A stretch of DNA of 39,611 nucleotides from Bacteroidota bacterium (GCA_014860565.1 JACZJN010000089.1:1-39611); one strand, 5' to 3'. Shown: positions 7,224 through 14,464, numbered from the stretch's first letter. Notes: generated by a model not told the origin, from the sequence alone. A program made the numbers and translations.

Positions 7224-7543
7224 TTCTGCCCGCAAGAGAAAGCCAGTAAAATCGATTCATCTCACGAACGCGAGACCGTCAATAACAGATGAGACGAAAC
7301 GGTTCCTCATAGATTAACCGTCTATAAGTCGGACGAAATGAGCACACGGAGGATAACGTATTTCGGCGATAATATATTATTATCGACGACTGTCATGTGA
7401 AATTGAGAAATAACAGGCACTTGGTATACAGATAGGGAGTAAAACACCTGCTATTTTTTTACCAGGGAATGAATTCCTCTTGCGTCTGCTGAAGCGGTTT
7501 TTTAACAAGAGTCCTGCTCGGATTTGCAGATTCCGCGGCACAA
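7224..7543. other. AT-richer gap without a recognised gene
   Basis: The base composition drops sharply here compared with the flanks. No coding frame with family similarity is seen. The frame of the following gene opens after a TGA at 7490-7492 and has no ATG before 7570, suggesting that the left border of an inserted, truncated segment lies in this gap. Confidence 0.4.
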
Positions 7544-8293
7544 TTGATCTACAATAATCTTGACAATTCAATGGATAGTGTAGATATTGGGATTAAGTTG
7601 CTCGGCTTGAGATCGGCATATCTTTTGTACAACGACGCGATTGCGCGTGACACACTGCGAAAATATGCGTTTGAGCCGTTCGATCCTGGAGTCTCTGTAG
7701 ATTTTATCATGAGCACTGCAGTGACAAACCTTGTGATGGCTGAAGTTCTGCTTGATAATGTAGAAGGTGCAGTTCAAACTATGGACAGTGTTATCTATCG
7801 AGAGGTCCCAGACCGCATGCGAGTCCATTATCTCGCAAAGAAGGCCGAATTGCTCATGAAAAGCACTGGGGACTCATCATACATTGCTACCATCGACAGT
7901 TTACTGTACCTGTATCCTACTGACAATGCGGTACTTAACTCGAAGTACATAGTTACCGGCGATGCATCCTATACCACGTGGTACTCTAAACGAATCGGGC
8001 AAGATTCCAGAAACGTCATTCCTAACACTATCGCAATCACTGCGTACCCGTCGCCTGCATCGGCTGTTCAGACTATCACAATCACAAACCTCAAAGTCAT
8101 ATCAAATGTTGCTATTTACGATTATTTAGGTCGAAAGGTAGACAAATCACGTTACGACTATAGCGTGGCGGGTGACAATATTTACTTTTCGTACAATATC
8201 AGCAGCGGTATATATCTTCTGGTAATAACGACTCCGGATCATAGATACAGCAACAAGTTCGTTATTAATACAATTGGAAGCCTATCTAGATGA
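7544..8293 (+). CDS. T9SS-sorted protein, N-terminally truncated
   Basis: The C-terminus is a type A T9SS sorting domain: it runs from ITAYPSPASAVQTITI through a VAIYDYLGRKVD motif to GIYLLVITTPDHRYSNKFVI. Proteins with this domain cross the outer membrane by T9SS and need a Sec signal peptide. None is present: the frame opens with a TTG at 7544 (an ATG at 7570 is the next choice) and no leader precedes it. The gene is therefore probably a fragment whose 5' end was lost. It overlaps the next gene by 4 bp (ATGA). Codon use is much more AT-rich than in neighbouring genes. Confidence 0.6.
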   Translation: MIYNNLDNSMDSVDIGIKLLGLRSAYLLYNDAIARDTLRKYAFEPFDPGVSVDFIMSTAVTNLVMAEVLLDNVEGAVQTMDSVIYREVPDRMRVHYLAKKAELLMKSTGDSSYIATIDSLLYLYPTDNAVLNSKYIVTGDASYTTWYSKRIGQDSRNVIPNTIAITAYPSPASAVQTITITNLKVISNVAIYDYLGRKVDKSRYDYSVAGDNIYFSYNISSGIYLLVITTPDHRYSNKFVINTIGSLSR

Positions 8294-9639
8294 ATGGATC
8301 AACGAGCCATTTCAGTTTTCTCCGTTCCATTCGTGAGCACCACTGCATTGAAAATGCATTTAGCATACTTATTTGCATCATTTGTGTGTTCGGCATTGCT
8401 GCACCTCCAAGCGAGGCGCAGCAATGCTACATACAGACCGAAGATCTTGCGTATGGCAGCTGGTTCGTTCGCGCCGTTTCAGACTCGACATGCCTTGGTC
8501 ATTATTTTGATAAAATCTGTTATGCTAACTACAAGACTCAAGAGATCTATTTCATCTTTAAAAGTGCTGATTTCTTTGGCCTCGAAAGCCCGTTACAAGA
8601 AAAAGTTTACGATATATTGATGTTCGATTCGCTTCTCGTTGTAAATTGGGAAAACGGGTTAGTTTTCAGAATACTTAGGGTAAACGCTGATTCGCAGATC
8701 ACCGAAATTCCATCAATACTCGACCACATGCCACTATTGAAATTCGATTTCTTATCTCGGGGGCAATATTTTGATTTAAGGAAACTCCGGAAGGTTAATG
8801 ACAGTATTTTATTGGTGACTAATCGCGAGACACTTTACAGCTTTAATTTGGCTGGCAATAACGTTCGTTGCATTGATTCACTTCCACTCCATGATCCTGT
8901 ACTAGGCGGCGATCGCTTTGACGCACGAGGTGACACTTTAGTGATTCTTGCCATTCCAGAAAGTCACGCAGTGTTTTATCATATCACTTTCGATGGTTTC
9001 TTTCGAAACCTTGGAGTACAAAACATCGACCATGAACTATTTTATAGGGCAAAGGTCTATTATGGCCATGGTAACATTTATTTGCAAAACAGCAATCTAC
9101 ACGTATTGACTAGAACCGACTCTGGGTTCACATATAGGGAAGGTCCGCACTATAGTTCCCCTTTAGATCTTCTTATTCTACCTAATACTGTTGCGCAACT
9201 TGACATGTCAAATTGGGAACGAATCGACATTTACACTCCTGAACTTGATACAATTTGCAGTATGCCAGAGGCCACCTCGCTTACCGTGCTTTTCGTTTCT
9301 AACTACGGTGACAAAATTTTTATCGCACGTTCTAATGGAATACATACTTTCATCCCAGATACGACAACCTTATTCATCGGGACAGAAGGCGATGTCAATG
9401 AAACTGTTACCCTTTGGCCCAACCCATCTACAGATGGAATTTTTAACGTCTCAAGCAACGAGGCAATCTCTCGGGTTGTCGTGACGGACATGCTGGGTCG
9501 CATCGTCCATACGGCCTCTGGCCCTTTCATGAATACTGCAACCCTCGCGCCTACCGGACTAACTCGAGGTACATATTTCGTATCCGTGCAGTTGGGACGT
9601 TCTATTGTCAGAAAGAGACTCACGGTCGCCTCATATTGA
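8290..9639 (+). CDS. Secreted T9SS-sorted protein, beta-propeller-like
   Basis: A 449-residue protein with a signal segment late in the N-terminus (AFSILICIICVFGIAAPPSEA, cleavage near EA-QQ). A long middle has repeated beta-rich units reminiscent of a beta propeller, but no family match. It ends in a T9SS type A sorting domain (WPNPSTDGIFNVSS, VVVTDMLGRIV, LTRGTYFVSVQLG). It starts in an ATGA overlap with the preceding gene, so translation may be coupled; the first about 20 residues before the hydrophobic segment are unusually long, and a later start is possible. It is a likely cell-surface or secreted protein of unknown role. Confidence 0.7.
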   Translation: MNGSTSHFSFLRSIREHHCIENAFSILICIICVFGIAAPPSEAQQCYIQTEDLAYGSWFVRAVSDSTCLGHYFDKICYANYKTQEIYFIFKSADFFGLESPLQEKVYDILMFDSLLVVNWENGLVFRILRVNADSQITEIPSILDHMPLLKFDFLSRGQYFDLRKLRKVNDSILLVTNRETLYSFNLAGNNVRCIDSLPLHDPVLGGDRFDARGDTLVILAIPESHAVFYHITFDGFFRNLGVQNIDHELFYRAKVYYGHGNIYLQNSNLHVLTRTDSGFTYREGPHYSSPLDLLILPNTVAQLDMSNWERIDIYTPELDTICSMPEATSLTVLFVSNYGDKIFIARSNGIHTFIPDTTTLFIGTEGDVNETVTLWPNPSTDGIFNVSSNEAISRVVVTDMLGRIVHTASGPFMNTATLAPTGLTRGTYFVSVQLGRSIVRKRLTVASY

Positions 9640-9708
9640 CACCGCTCTACGCCTCGTCATTCGGTCAGGCCCTGTAATAACTCTGCAGAAATTTCAGTGA
9701 GACTCAAA

Positions 9709-9885
9709 TTAAGGCTCCTCACAAGAATTTGTGATGTAATTCGGGCATTTCCAGCCATTCCACTCGGATCGATCGCGGACGAACACATCCAGCAGCTGAT
9801 TCATTCCGTTCCAACAGGCCAAGTGCAGTTTGAACTGCTCAGGCGTGGCTATTGGTAACAGTTGTGGCAGGAGGAGATTCATCAT
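9709..9885 (-). CDS. 58-residue cassette protein, unassigned
   Basis: This ORF begins with an ATG five bases after the R' core of an attC site (9890-9949); the AGGA of that core sits at ribosome-site distance. The protein reads MMNLLLPQLLPIATP, then EQFKLHLACWNGMNQLLDVF and VRDRSEWNGWK, ending in a short Cys-containing tail. The VFVRDRSEWNGW segment recalls the N-terminal part of some GIY-YIG-related proteins, but I would not assign it. It may be a truncated larger gene: a GCCTGAC heptamer lies 39 bp beyond the stop, followed directly by the end of the T9SS gene. It is shorter than most ORF cut-offs. Confidence 0.45.
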   Translation of the reverse strand: MMNLLLPQLLPIATPEQFKLHLACWNGMNQLLDVFVRDRSEWNGWKCPNYITNSCEEP

Positions 9886-9889
9886 TCAG

Positions 9890-9949
9890 TCCTAACGCTC
9901 GGCATCAGCGGAGGTGCGCAGTGACGTCCGCTGCATGCGAAGGTTGGGC
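9890..9949 (-). other. attC site 2 (60 bp, all four boxes)
   Basis: On the minus strand the R'' core GCCCAAC (9943-9949) matches RYYYAAC, and the R' end GTTAGGA (9890-9896) matches GTTRRRY at six of seven positions. Between them GCATGCAGCGGA is answered by TCCGCTGATGC; the two pair fully except for one extrahelical G. A short 14-base loop completes the fold. The length and arrangement are those of the classic 59-base element. The TIM-barrel fragment lies upstream and the 58-codon ORF follows immediately. Confidence 0.85.
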
Positions 9950-10065
9950 CGCACCCTGCTCGGTCATGAGTCGGTAATGCTTCGCGGTGCTGACATGGGT
10001 CAGATCCGCCACCTCGGTCGGTTGCGCTCGCTTTATCCAGCGACACTCGCAGCACGGGTCAATGT

Positions 10066-10740
10066 TCATGGTTTCAACGACCTCAAGTAAGGTACCACCG
10101 CCTCGCTCCAGTACGGTTCCTCGGTTCCCCAGAACAGGTAGTCGAGGTGCAGCGGGTCGCGGGCGTAGGCGGCCAGTTCCTCCGGCAGCGACTCGCCGGG
10201 CATGAAGTTCGCGTAGATCAGCAGGTCGGACTTCCTGAACGCCGCGCGCGCGGACCGCATCAAGTCGCGCATCGCCTCGTAGTACGCCGCCGGCGTGTAC
10301 CCTTCCGGAGGTTCGCCGGCGGAGTCGAAGCCGATCGAGGTCTCAGCGAAGTTGATCCCTGCGATCTTCCCGTCGAACTCGGCGGCCAACGCCTGGAAGA
10401 GCGCGGCCAATCGCGCCCGCACCGCCGGATCCCAACGCCGCGGTACCCAGGCGTCGAAGGCGACGCGACTCTGGTCGTTGTCAGGATGAAAGTACTGTGC
10501 GGCGACTCCGCCGTGGAATTCGGGTTGAGCGAGCAAGTAGTCGGGGACATTGGGGCGCGCCTCGACGAACGAGACGTCCTGGAGTTGGATAAAAAGGCGT
10601 TTGCCCCGCCGCTCAAGGACGGCGAGGTCGTGGCGGATCGCCGACAAGTCGTAGTCGCCCCGCCGCGGTTCGAGCTCGGTCCAGCGGTACTTGAGCTGGG
10701 CGCCGACCAGCGCGGCGGTTTCGACAAATGCCTCCTCCGT
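10066..10740 (-). pseudogene. TIM-barrel glycosidase-like protein, 5' end replaced
   Basis: From about residue TAALVGAQLKYRWTELEPRR the frame resembles a TIM-barrel glycoside-hydrolase-like protein. The segment WTELEPRRGDYDLSAIRHDL is a typical strand-loop of such barrels, followed by LFIQLQDVSF, KIAGINFAETSIGFDS and a terminal LHLDYLFWGTEEPYWSEAV. No natural start or signal peptide exists: upstream, the frame runs into the ICMT/MmcQ repeat at 10751-10797 and the attC at 10897, giving a nonsense N-terminus if translated from 10947. The gene has thus lost its beginning at a recombination junction. Family membership is by fold impression only. Confidence 0.55.
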
Positions 10741-10750
10741 GGCGATTCTC

Positions 10751-10797
10751 GCGGATACCCAGCCCGTCTTTCCTACCACCGAGGAAACCAGCGCGGG
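10751..10797 (-). repeat. Second copy of the ICMT/MmcQ chimeric repeat
   Basis: It matches 4211-4257 at 46 of 47 positions. It carries the ICMT stop region and continues into VGKTGWVSARIATEE, an MmcQ-derived stretch, before changing into the TIM-barrel frame near 10740. Confidence 0.85.
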
Positions 10798-10896
10798 ACA
10801 TCCTGCTTGTATTGCTGGTATGTGGTTCCGAACCGCCGTTCGAGGCCCTTCTCCTCGATCAATGGAATAGAGAGAAAATTCCCGATGACGAAGATG
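10773..10896 (-). pseudogene. Isoprenylcysteine methyltransferase-like C-terminal fragment
   Basis: The 41 codons before the stop read TIFVIGNFLSIPLIEEKGLE, RRFGTTYQQYKQDVPRWFP and RW. This is the conserved C-terminus of the bacterial ICMT/PEMT-type membrane methyltransferases (EEpGLerrFGe-Y-YkrhVPRwiPR). The fragment begins right at the R' core of the attC at 10897-10983, and all membrane helices before it are missing. Its last bases are shared with 4234-4257. Confidence 0.75.
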
Positions 10897-10983
10897 GTCG
10901 AACGTTGCGCGTAACCGGCTGCTACAAGCGGCGGAGCGGAGCGGCACCGCAGTCGGCAGACCGAGTTGACGCGATTGTCAGAC
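10897..10983 (-). other. attC site 3 (87 bp)
   Basis: Minus strand: R'' GTCTGAC (10977-10983, one base off RYYYAAC) and R' GTTCGAC (10897-10903, one base off GTTRRRY). The inner arms CGCGTCAACTCGG and CCGGTTACGCG pair completely except for two unpaired bases in the first, again the extrahelical-base pattern. The stop codon TGA of the DUF1801 gene is part of the R'' box, as for the DinB gene and site 1. Confidence 0.75.
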
Positions 10984-11406
10984 GTGTGTTCGTTCCATAC
11001 CATCCTGGATTGCAGCCTTCAGAATATCCAGGTTAATATTCTTGAGCGCCTTGAACTTGATGCAATACCCTGTGATGCTCGCCTTTCCGATCGCGGGCGC
11101 GTACTTTTCCTGCAGATAGTTCTTATCGTTCATTCCCATGATGTACACCGACAGACCCGCTGAATTCGCACTGATACCTATCCGATAAAATTCTTTGGTT
11201 TTCCCATCGGCGTATTTTTTGCTCAGCGTGCCATACCCGATGTTTGGGTTGGATACAACTTTGCCGCTCTCGTCCTTGCCGTCGAGAAACCAAAGTTTGC
11301 AACCTGGGTTCATCTCCAGAATAGCGCCGTGGAGTCTCCGCATGTCTGTTTGTTTGGGCTCTGGTATCGATTCGAGATAGCGATCGATCGGATCATCTAC
11401 TGCCAT
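10978..11406 (-). CDS. DUF1801 family protein
   Basis: A 142-residue protein of the DUF1801 (YdhG/YjhX-like) superfamily. It shows the opening DDPIDRYLESIPEPKQTDMR, RLHGAILEMNPGCKLWF, the central NPNIGYGTL and a C-terminal helix ALKNINLDILKAAIQDGM. The family has no established biochemical role. The start at 11406 is well supported by CCGGAGG seven bases upstream. Its 3' end merges into attC site 3, so it is probably an integron cassette gene. Confidence 0.8.
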   Translation of the reverse strand: MAVDDPIDRYLESIPEPKQTDMRRLHGAILEMNPGCKLWFLDGKDESGKVVSNPNIGYGTLSKKYADGKTKEFYRIGISANSAGLSVYIMGMNDKNYLQEKYAPAIGKASITGYCIKFKALKNINLDILKAAIQDGMERTHV

Positions 11407-11653
11407 TGCATGCCTCCGGGGAAATTGGTCATCAGCCTACCGCCGCGCCGAGCCGCGGCGGTAAGGCATCAGCGTGCCGATGTGCCCGCTGGGCATCAGA
11501 CCCTTGAGGCGAATCGGCCCCAGGCCGAGCAGTCGCTTCGCCATGAACTCTCGAGCGCGCAGGAGCGAAACCCGCTTCCAGGTCCACAGGGGCAGGCGCG
11601 GACGCTACGGGGCGTTGCCAGGCGGGGCAGCACGCAGGCGACGCCTTGGTCTG
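11407..11653. other. Gap with a strong palindrome
   Basis: No gene is recognised. Bases 11435-11467 form a near-perfect inverted repeat (GCCT-ACCGCCGCG / CGCGGCGGT-AAGGC). It ends in GGTAGGC-like heptamers on both strands and may be a decayed recombination site or a transcription stop. A short basic minus-strand frame beginning MAKRLLGLGPIRLKGLMPSG lies above it, without family match or ribosome site. Confidence 0.4.
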
Positions 11654-12115
11654 CTATGCGTCATCGTATGCTTTTTCCAGCGCCGCCACGTCGAGCTTGA
11701 CCATCTTCAGCATCGCGTCCATCACCGCCTGTACCTTCTTCTGGTTTATGTCGCTGATGAGTTCCATGAAACGTCTCGGGACGATCTGCCAGGTGACGCC
11801 GAACGGATCGGTGATCCAACCGCACTGCGAAGGGGTTGCGCCGGCGCCGATCAGTTTGTTCCAGTACTCGTCGACTTCTTCCTGGTTTTCGCAGTCGACA
11901 AAGAGCGAGAACCCTTCGGAGAATGTGAAGTACGGACCGCCATTGTACCCCATGAAGGACTGACCACCGATGACGAATTCGGCGGAAGTGATCGGGCCGT
12001 CCTCGCCGGTACGAGCGATGTTCCTGATCTCTGAGTCCGGGAATGTGGCGGTGTAAAACGCCATGGCAGCTTCGAGCTGGTCATTGAACATCAGGAAAGG
12101 TGTCACTTTGTTCAT
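11654..12115 (-). CDS. PhnB-like VOC family protein
   Basis: A 153-residue member of the PhnB/3-demethylubiquinone-methyltransferase-like branch of the vicinal-oxygen-chelate superfamily. Hallmarks are the start VTPFLMFNDQLEAAMAFY, FPDSEIRNI, GPITSAEFVIGGQSFMGYN, the glutamate-bearing strand CGWITDPFGVTWQIVPR and the C-terminal helix QKKVQAVMDAMLKMVKLD, which in this branch is characteristic. The start at 12115 follows AAAGGAG at good spacing. The function of this branch is not established. Two segments of this gene are re-used in the chimera at 18600-18815. Confidence 0.8.
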   Translation of the reverse strand: MNKVTPFLMFNDQLEAAMAFYTATFPDSEIRNIARTGEDGPITSAEFVIGGQSFMGYNGGPYFTFSEGFSLFVDCENQEEVDEYWNKLIGAGATPSQCGWITDPFGVTWQIVPRRFMELISDINQKKVQAVMDAMLKMVKLDVAALEKAYDDA

Positions 12116-12233
12116 TTGTATGTCTCCTTTGTTATTAATCTCCGTGGTACGCTCGAATTTCGTCGCGCCGCGATGCGCGCGACCGACCGCCTGCCGCTCG
12201 CCTTCGGGCACGACCATCGCAGCGCTGGGAAAA

Positions 12234-12293
12234 TGGCCGAAACCTTCGATGACCACCGACATTGATTCCTCTCAGGAAGACGACAAGTGCCAT
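12234..12293 (-). pseudogene. DUF1697 N-terminal scrap
   Basis: Twenty codons from ATG 12293 read MALVVFLRGINVGGHRRFRP, the characteristic N-terminus of DUF1697 proteins (about 180 residues). After that the frame has no similarity and stops at the start of the VOC leader. It lies 11 bp downstream of the RES toxin stop. Confidence 0.7.
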
Positions 12294-12304
12294 GACAGAC
12301 GGCC

Positions 12305-12775
12305 TCAATAGTCCGTTTTCAGCAGGCGGGGATCGAAGTGAAACTGCCGGGCCTCTCCGATCGTGATTTCGGGAAAAGCGGGATGCCGCGGATTGAGAAG
12401 GAAAACCCTCTCGATGGGAACGACCGCGCTGGGTACCGCCAGCACGACCGAGGATGCATCGGCGATCCATTGCGTTCCCAGAGCGCGGGTCGAGAGAGGG
12501 GCGGGATCGTCCGACCAATCCGGCGGCAGCTCCGCCTGCGACAGTTGCCGGCACAACGTTTCGTCGAAGCTGACCGGTATGCTCTGATACTTCTGAAGGA
12601 TGTTCGGACCCGGAAGGTGGACGAGCATTTCCAACGCGGCCAATGCAAGCGATCCGGCGGTGTACACAACGGGAGTACCGCGTTCATTCCATCGACCGGG
12701 ATACTGGCTTGCGCCCTGTCCGTCGAATGCCGTTTGAAGATGGCGTGACTGAACGATCCTCCATGCGGTGATCAT
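12305..12775 (-). CDS. RES-domain toxin (NAD+-degrading)
   Basis: A 156-residue RES-domain protein, the toxin of the Xre-RES toxin-antitoxin type. Known members deplete cellular NAD+ by glycohydrolase or phosphorylase activity. The conserved elements are present: WRIVQSRH near the start, the RES arginine-glycine motif YPGRWNERGTPVVYTAGSLA, LALAALEMLVHL and the closing FLLNPRHPAFPEITIGEAR with FHFDPRL. The start ATG 12775 shares a base with the antitoxin stop (TGATG); a GTG one codon earlier is an alternative. It is cotranscribed with the antitoxin. Confidence 0.85.
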   Translation of the reverse strand: MITAWRIVQSRHLQTAFDGQGASQYPGRWNERGTPVVYTAGSLALAALEMLVHLPGPNILQKYQSIPVSFDETLCRQLSQAELPPDWSDDPAPLSTRALGTQWIADASSVVLAVPSAVVPIERVFLLNPRHPAFPEITIGEARQFHFDPRLLKTDY

Positions 12776-13206
12776 CACGAAAAGACTCCGTGCTCCAGTC
12801 TGCCGAGGATATCCTCGACCTCGCGCGCACCGGGTTCGGTCTCGGTATAATCGAGCGGCGCGTGTCCGTGCAGCGTTCGCAGCGGTTCATTGAACCAGCG
12901 TCTCGCCGTGTCGATGTCGCCGAATACCTCGACGGCGATGTCAAAAAGCGCGGAGATTCGGAATACGCGTTCGGATTCATCCGGCTGGAGCACGCCCTCG
13001 CGTTTTCGCCGCGCGAAGGTTCGCGGCGCGATACCGGCAGCCGCCGTCAGGCGCTGCGGAGAAAGGTCCATGGCCTCGCACAAATGCTCGAATTCCTCGA
13101 TCGTCAGTCCCGCTTTCAGCCGGTCGATGACCGCGGCCGTGTTGCGTAGCTTCAGACCGAGGGATTTCCCCCGTGATTTTCGGTGCTTCGGATTCGCTGT
13201 GGACAT
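12775..13206 (-). CDS. Xre/MbcA/ParS-type antitoxin
   Basis: A 143-residue antitoxin partner of the RES toxin. The N-terminal half holds a helix-turn-helix (LSPQRLTAAAGIAPRTFARR), and the C-terminal half is the DUF2384 toxin-binding domain (RVFRISALFDIAVEVFGDID and ARRWFNEPLRTLHGHAPLDY). The start ATG 13206 is preceded by CAGGAG at 7-base spacing; the 17 codons upstream in frame lie in the promoter. It is expected to bind its own promoter, which carries an inverted repeat over the -10 element. Confidence 0.85.
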   Translation of the reverse strand: MSTANPKHRKSRGKSLGLKLRNTAAVIDRLKAGLTIEEFEHLCEAMDLSPQRLTAAAGIAPRTFARRKREGVLQPDESERVFRISALFDIAVEVFGDIDTARRWFNEPLRTLHGHAPLDYTETEPGAREVEDILGRLEHGVFS

Positions 13207-13221
13207 GCGTTTCTCCTGATC

Positions 13222-13267
13222 ATGCCAAAGTGCAGAGTAAAGTACGCCATTTGGCATTCCGTGTCAA
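13222..13267 (-). promoter_or_regulatory. Promoter and operator of the Xre-RES operon
   Basis: Minus strand: TTGACA (13262-13267), a 17-base spacer and TACTTT (13239-13244). Two 8-bp arms ATGCCAAA / TTTGGCAT (13222-13229 and 13250-13257) flank the -10 element symmetrically, a classic autorepression operator for the helix-turn-helix antitoxin. Confidence 0.75.
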
Positions 13268-13324
13268 CCCATTTTCCGATCGTCGCGCAGCCTGCGAGCG
13301 GTCCGGTTGATCGAATTGTCAGGC
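13262..13324 (-). other. attC-like half site 4
   Basis: The minus-strand sequence from GCCTGAC (13318-13324) through AATTCGATCAACCGG closely parallels the start of attC site 3 (GTCTGACAAT...GTCAAC). It contains the HigA stop codon TGA within the core box. An answering GGTTGA occurs at 13264-13269, but no clear R' core follows; the sequence there has become the -35 region of the Xre-RES promoter. It is read as the left half of a decayed attC. Confidence 0.5.
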
Positions 13325-13579
13325 GGCATGGAGAGTCTTGATCCCTGCCACTTCCGCTTTCATCTCTTTTGAGGCATCCCACAGGTCTACAGCCCGTTGG
13401 GCGTTGAGCCAGAACTCGGGCGAATTTCCAAACAGCTTCCCCAAGCGGAGCGCCATCTCCGGACTCACGGCCCGTCGCTCACGAATCAATTCGTATACCG
13501 TTTGCCGCGACACACCCAGTGCATCGGCCAAACCTGATGGTGTCAAACCGTAGTCGGACAGAAAGTCCTCTCGTAGCAT
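13319..13579 (-). CDS. higA: HigA-type antitoxin, without its toxin
   Basis: An 86-residue HigA-family antitoxin. It contains the helix-turn-helix ADALGVSRQTVYELIRERRA and the family motif SPEMALRLGKLFGNSPEFWL, followed by NAQRAVDLWDA. The usual N-terminus (RPIPPVHPGEMLREDFL) is cut: the protein begins directly at MLREDFL. No HigB/RelE-type toxin lies on either side; upstream on the same strand is the SWIM gene, 15 bp away. It may be an orphan cassette antitoxin or the remainder of a module. Confidence 0.75.
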   Translation of the reverse strand: MLREDFLSDYGLTPSGLADALGVSRQTVYELIRERRAVSPEMALRLGKLFGNSPEFWLNAQRAVDLWDASKEMKAEVAGIKTLHAA

Positions 13580-13594
13580 CCCTCGCAGCCGCCG

Positions 13595-14464
13595 TCACTC
13601 GCTTTGGCTCTGCTCCCAGAAGGCGGTGAATTCCTCGGCGGTCGCGGCGGCCTGGCGGTGAATGCCGGCCAGGGTCTCGGCGAAGGGACGCGCTGCGCGC
13701 CAGAACGAGGGCGCTCCGAGCGCGGATATGATGGAAGCCGCCGGGTCGATGTCTGAAGGGAGCGGGGAAGCAAGCGCATCGGACCTGCTCCAGAATTGTT
13801 CGGGGTCGGCGGGGAGCGGGGGACCCTGCTGCCGCGGCGGGGCCTCCGCGACGCGGCGCACGGCGGCGGTCTGGAGTTGCGAAAGCAGCTGCGCGCGATC
13901 CATGCCCCGCAGGCGCAGGAGCAGGAACGGATCGTCGTCGAAGGCCTCGGCGAGGAGATAATACACGGCGGCTATGTGCTTGCAGGGATTCGACCAGTCG
14001 GGACAGCTGCAGTCCGTAATCAGATCGCTGTCGGTGCGCGGAAAAAGCGACAACCCCTTTTCCGCCACGATGGCGTCGAGCGCTTCGGGCATCTCGCCGC
14101 GCAGCAAGGCCGCGACTTCGATCGGCATCCTGCGGAGACGACGGACGATGCCCTGCCATTCCTCGGCGGTGAACGCGCGAAGACGGATGCTGACCTTGTA
14201 CGGCGTGCGCCTTGTCCCCTGCACGCGCGCGCGTACCTCGCCCGCGCCGATGACCAGGTCGGCCACCTGTCCGCCGCGTGCGTAGGATTTCCCGCGTCCC
14301 AGACGCGCACCGATGTTGAAGGACTCGAGCGTCCGCACCCATTTGCGTCCCCACCAGGTGCCGCCGAAGCCGCCGCGCTGCGATTTCGCGCGAATACCGC
14401 CCTGTACCGGGAGCGGCTCGGCGGGCGTGTAATGCCACCAGGGATCGTCGTAGTATTTGCTCAT
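13595..14464 (-). CDS. SWIM zinc-finger protein
   Basis: A 289-residue protein with a SWIM zinc finger CxCx6CxH (C152, C154, C161 and H163 in CSCPDWSNPCKH). The N-terminal part is typical of SNF2-linked SWIM proteins (FGGTWWGRKWVRTLESFN, RGGQVADLVIGAGEVRARVQ). It sits 51 bp downstream of the SNF2 helicase gene on the same strand, the standard pairing in bacteria, and the two products presumably act together on DNA or nucleoprotein. The C-terminus after residue about 230 is low in similarity. The start at 14464 (MSKYYDDPWWHYTP) is normal for the family. Confidence 0.85.
   Translation of the reverse strand: MSKYYDDPWWHYTPAEPLPVQGGIRAKSQRGGFGGTWWGRKWVRTLESFNIGARLGRGKSYARGGQVADLVIGAGEVRARVQGTRRTPYKVSIRLRAFTAEEWQGIVRRLRRMPIEVAALLRGEMPEALDAIVAEKGLSLFPRTDSDLITDCSCPDWSNPCKHIAAVYYLLAEAFDDDPFLLLRLRGMDRAQLLSQLQTAAVRRVAEAPPRQQGPPLPADPEQFWSRSDALASPLPSDIDPAASIISALGAPSFWRAARPFAETLAGIHRQAAATAEEFTAFWEQSQSE

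Noticed and set aside
9903-10070. 54-codon minus-strand frame (MNIDPCCECRWIKRAQ...) overlapping the TIM-barrel stop by ATGA
   Set aside because: It runs through attC site 2 as its C-terminal half, has no ribosome site and no family similarity.
11435-11467. 33-bp palindrome as a complete attC
   Set aside because: Too short for an attC and neither heptamer fits the core consensus; left as an unexplained palindrome.
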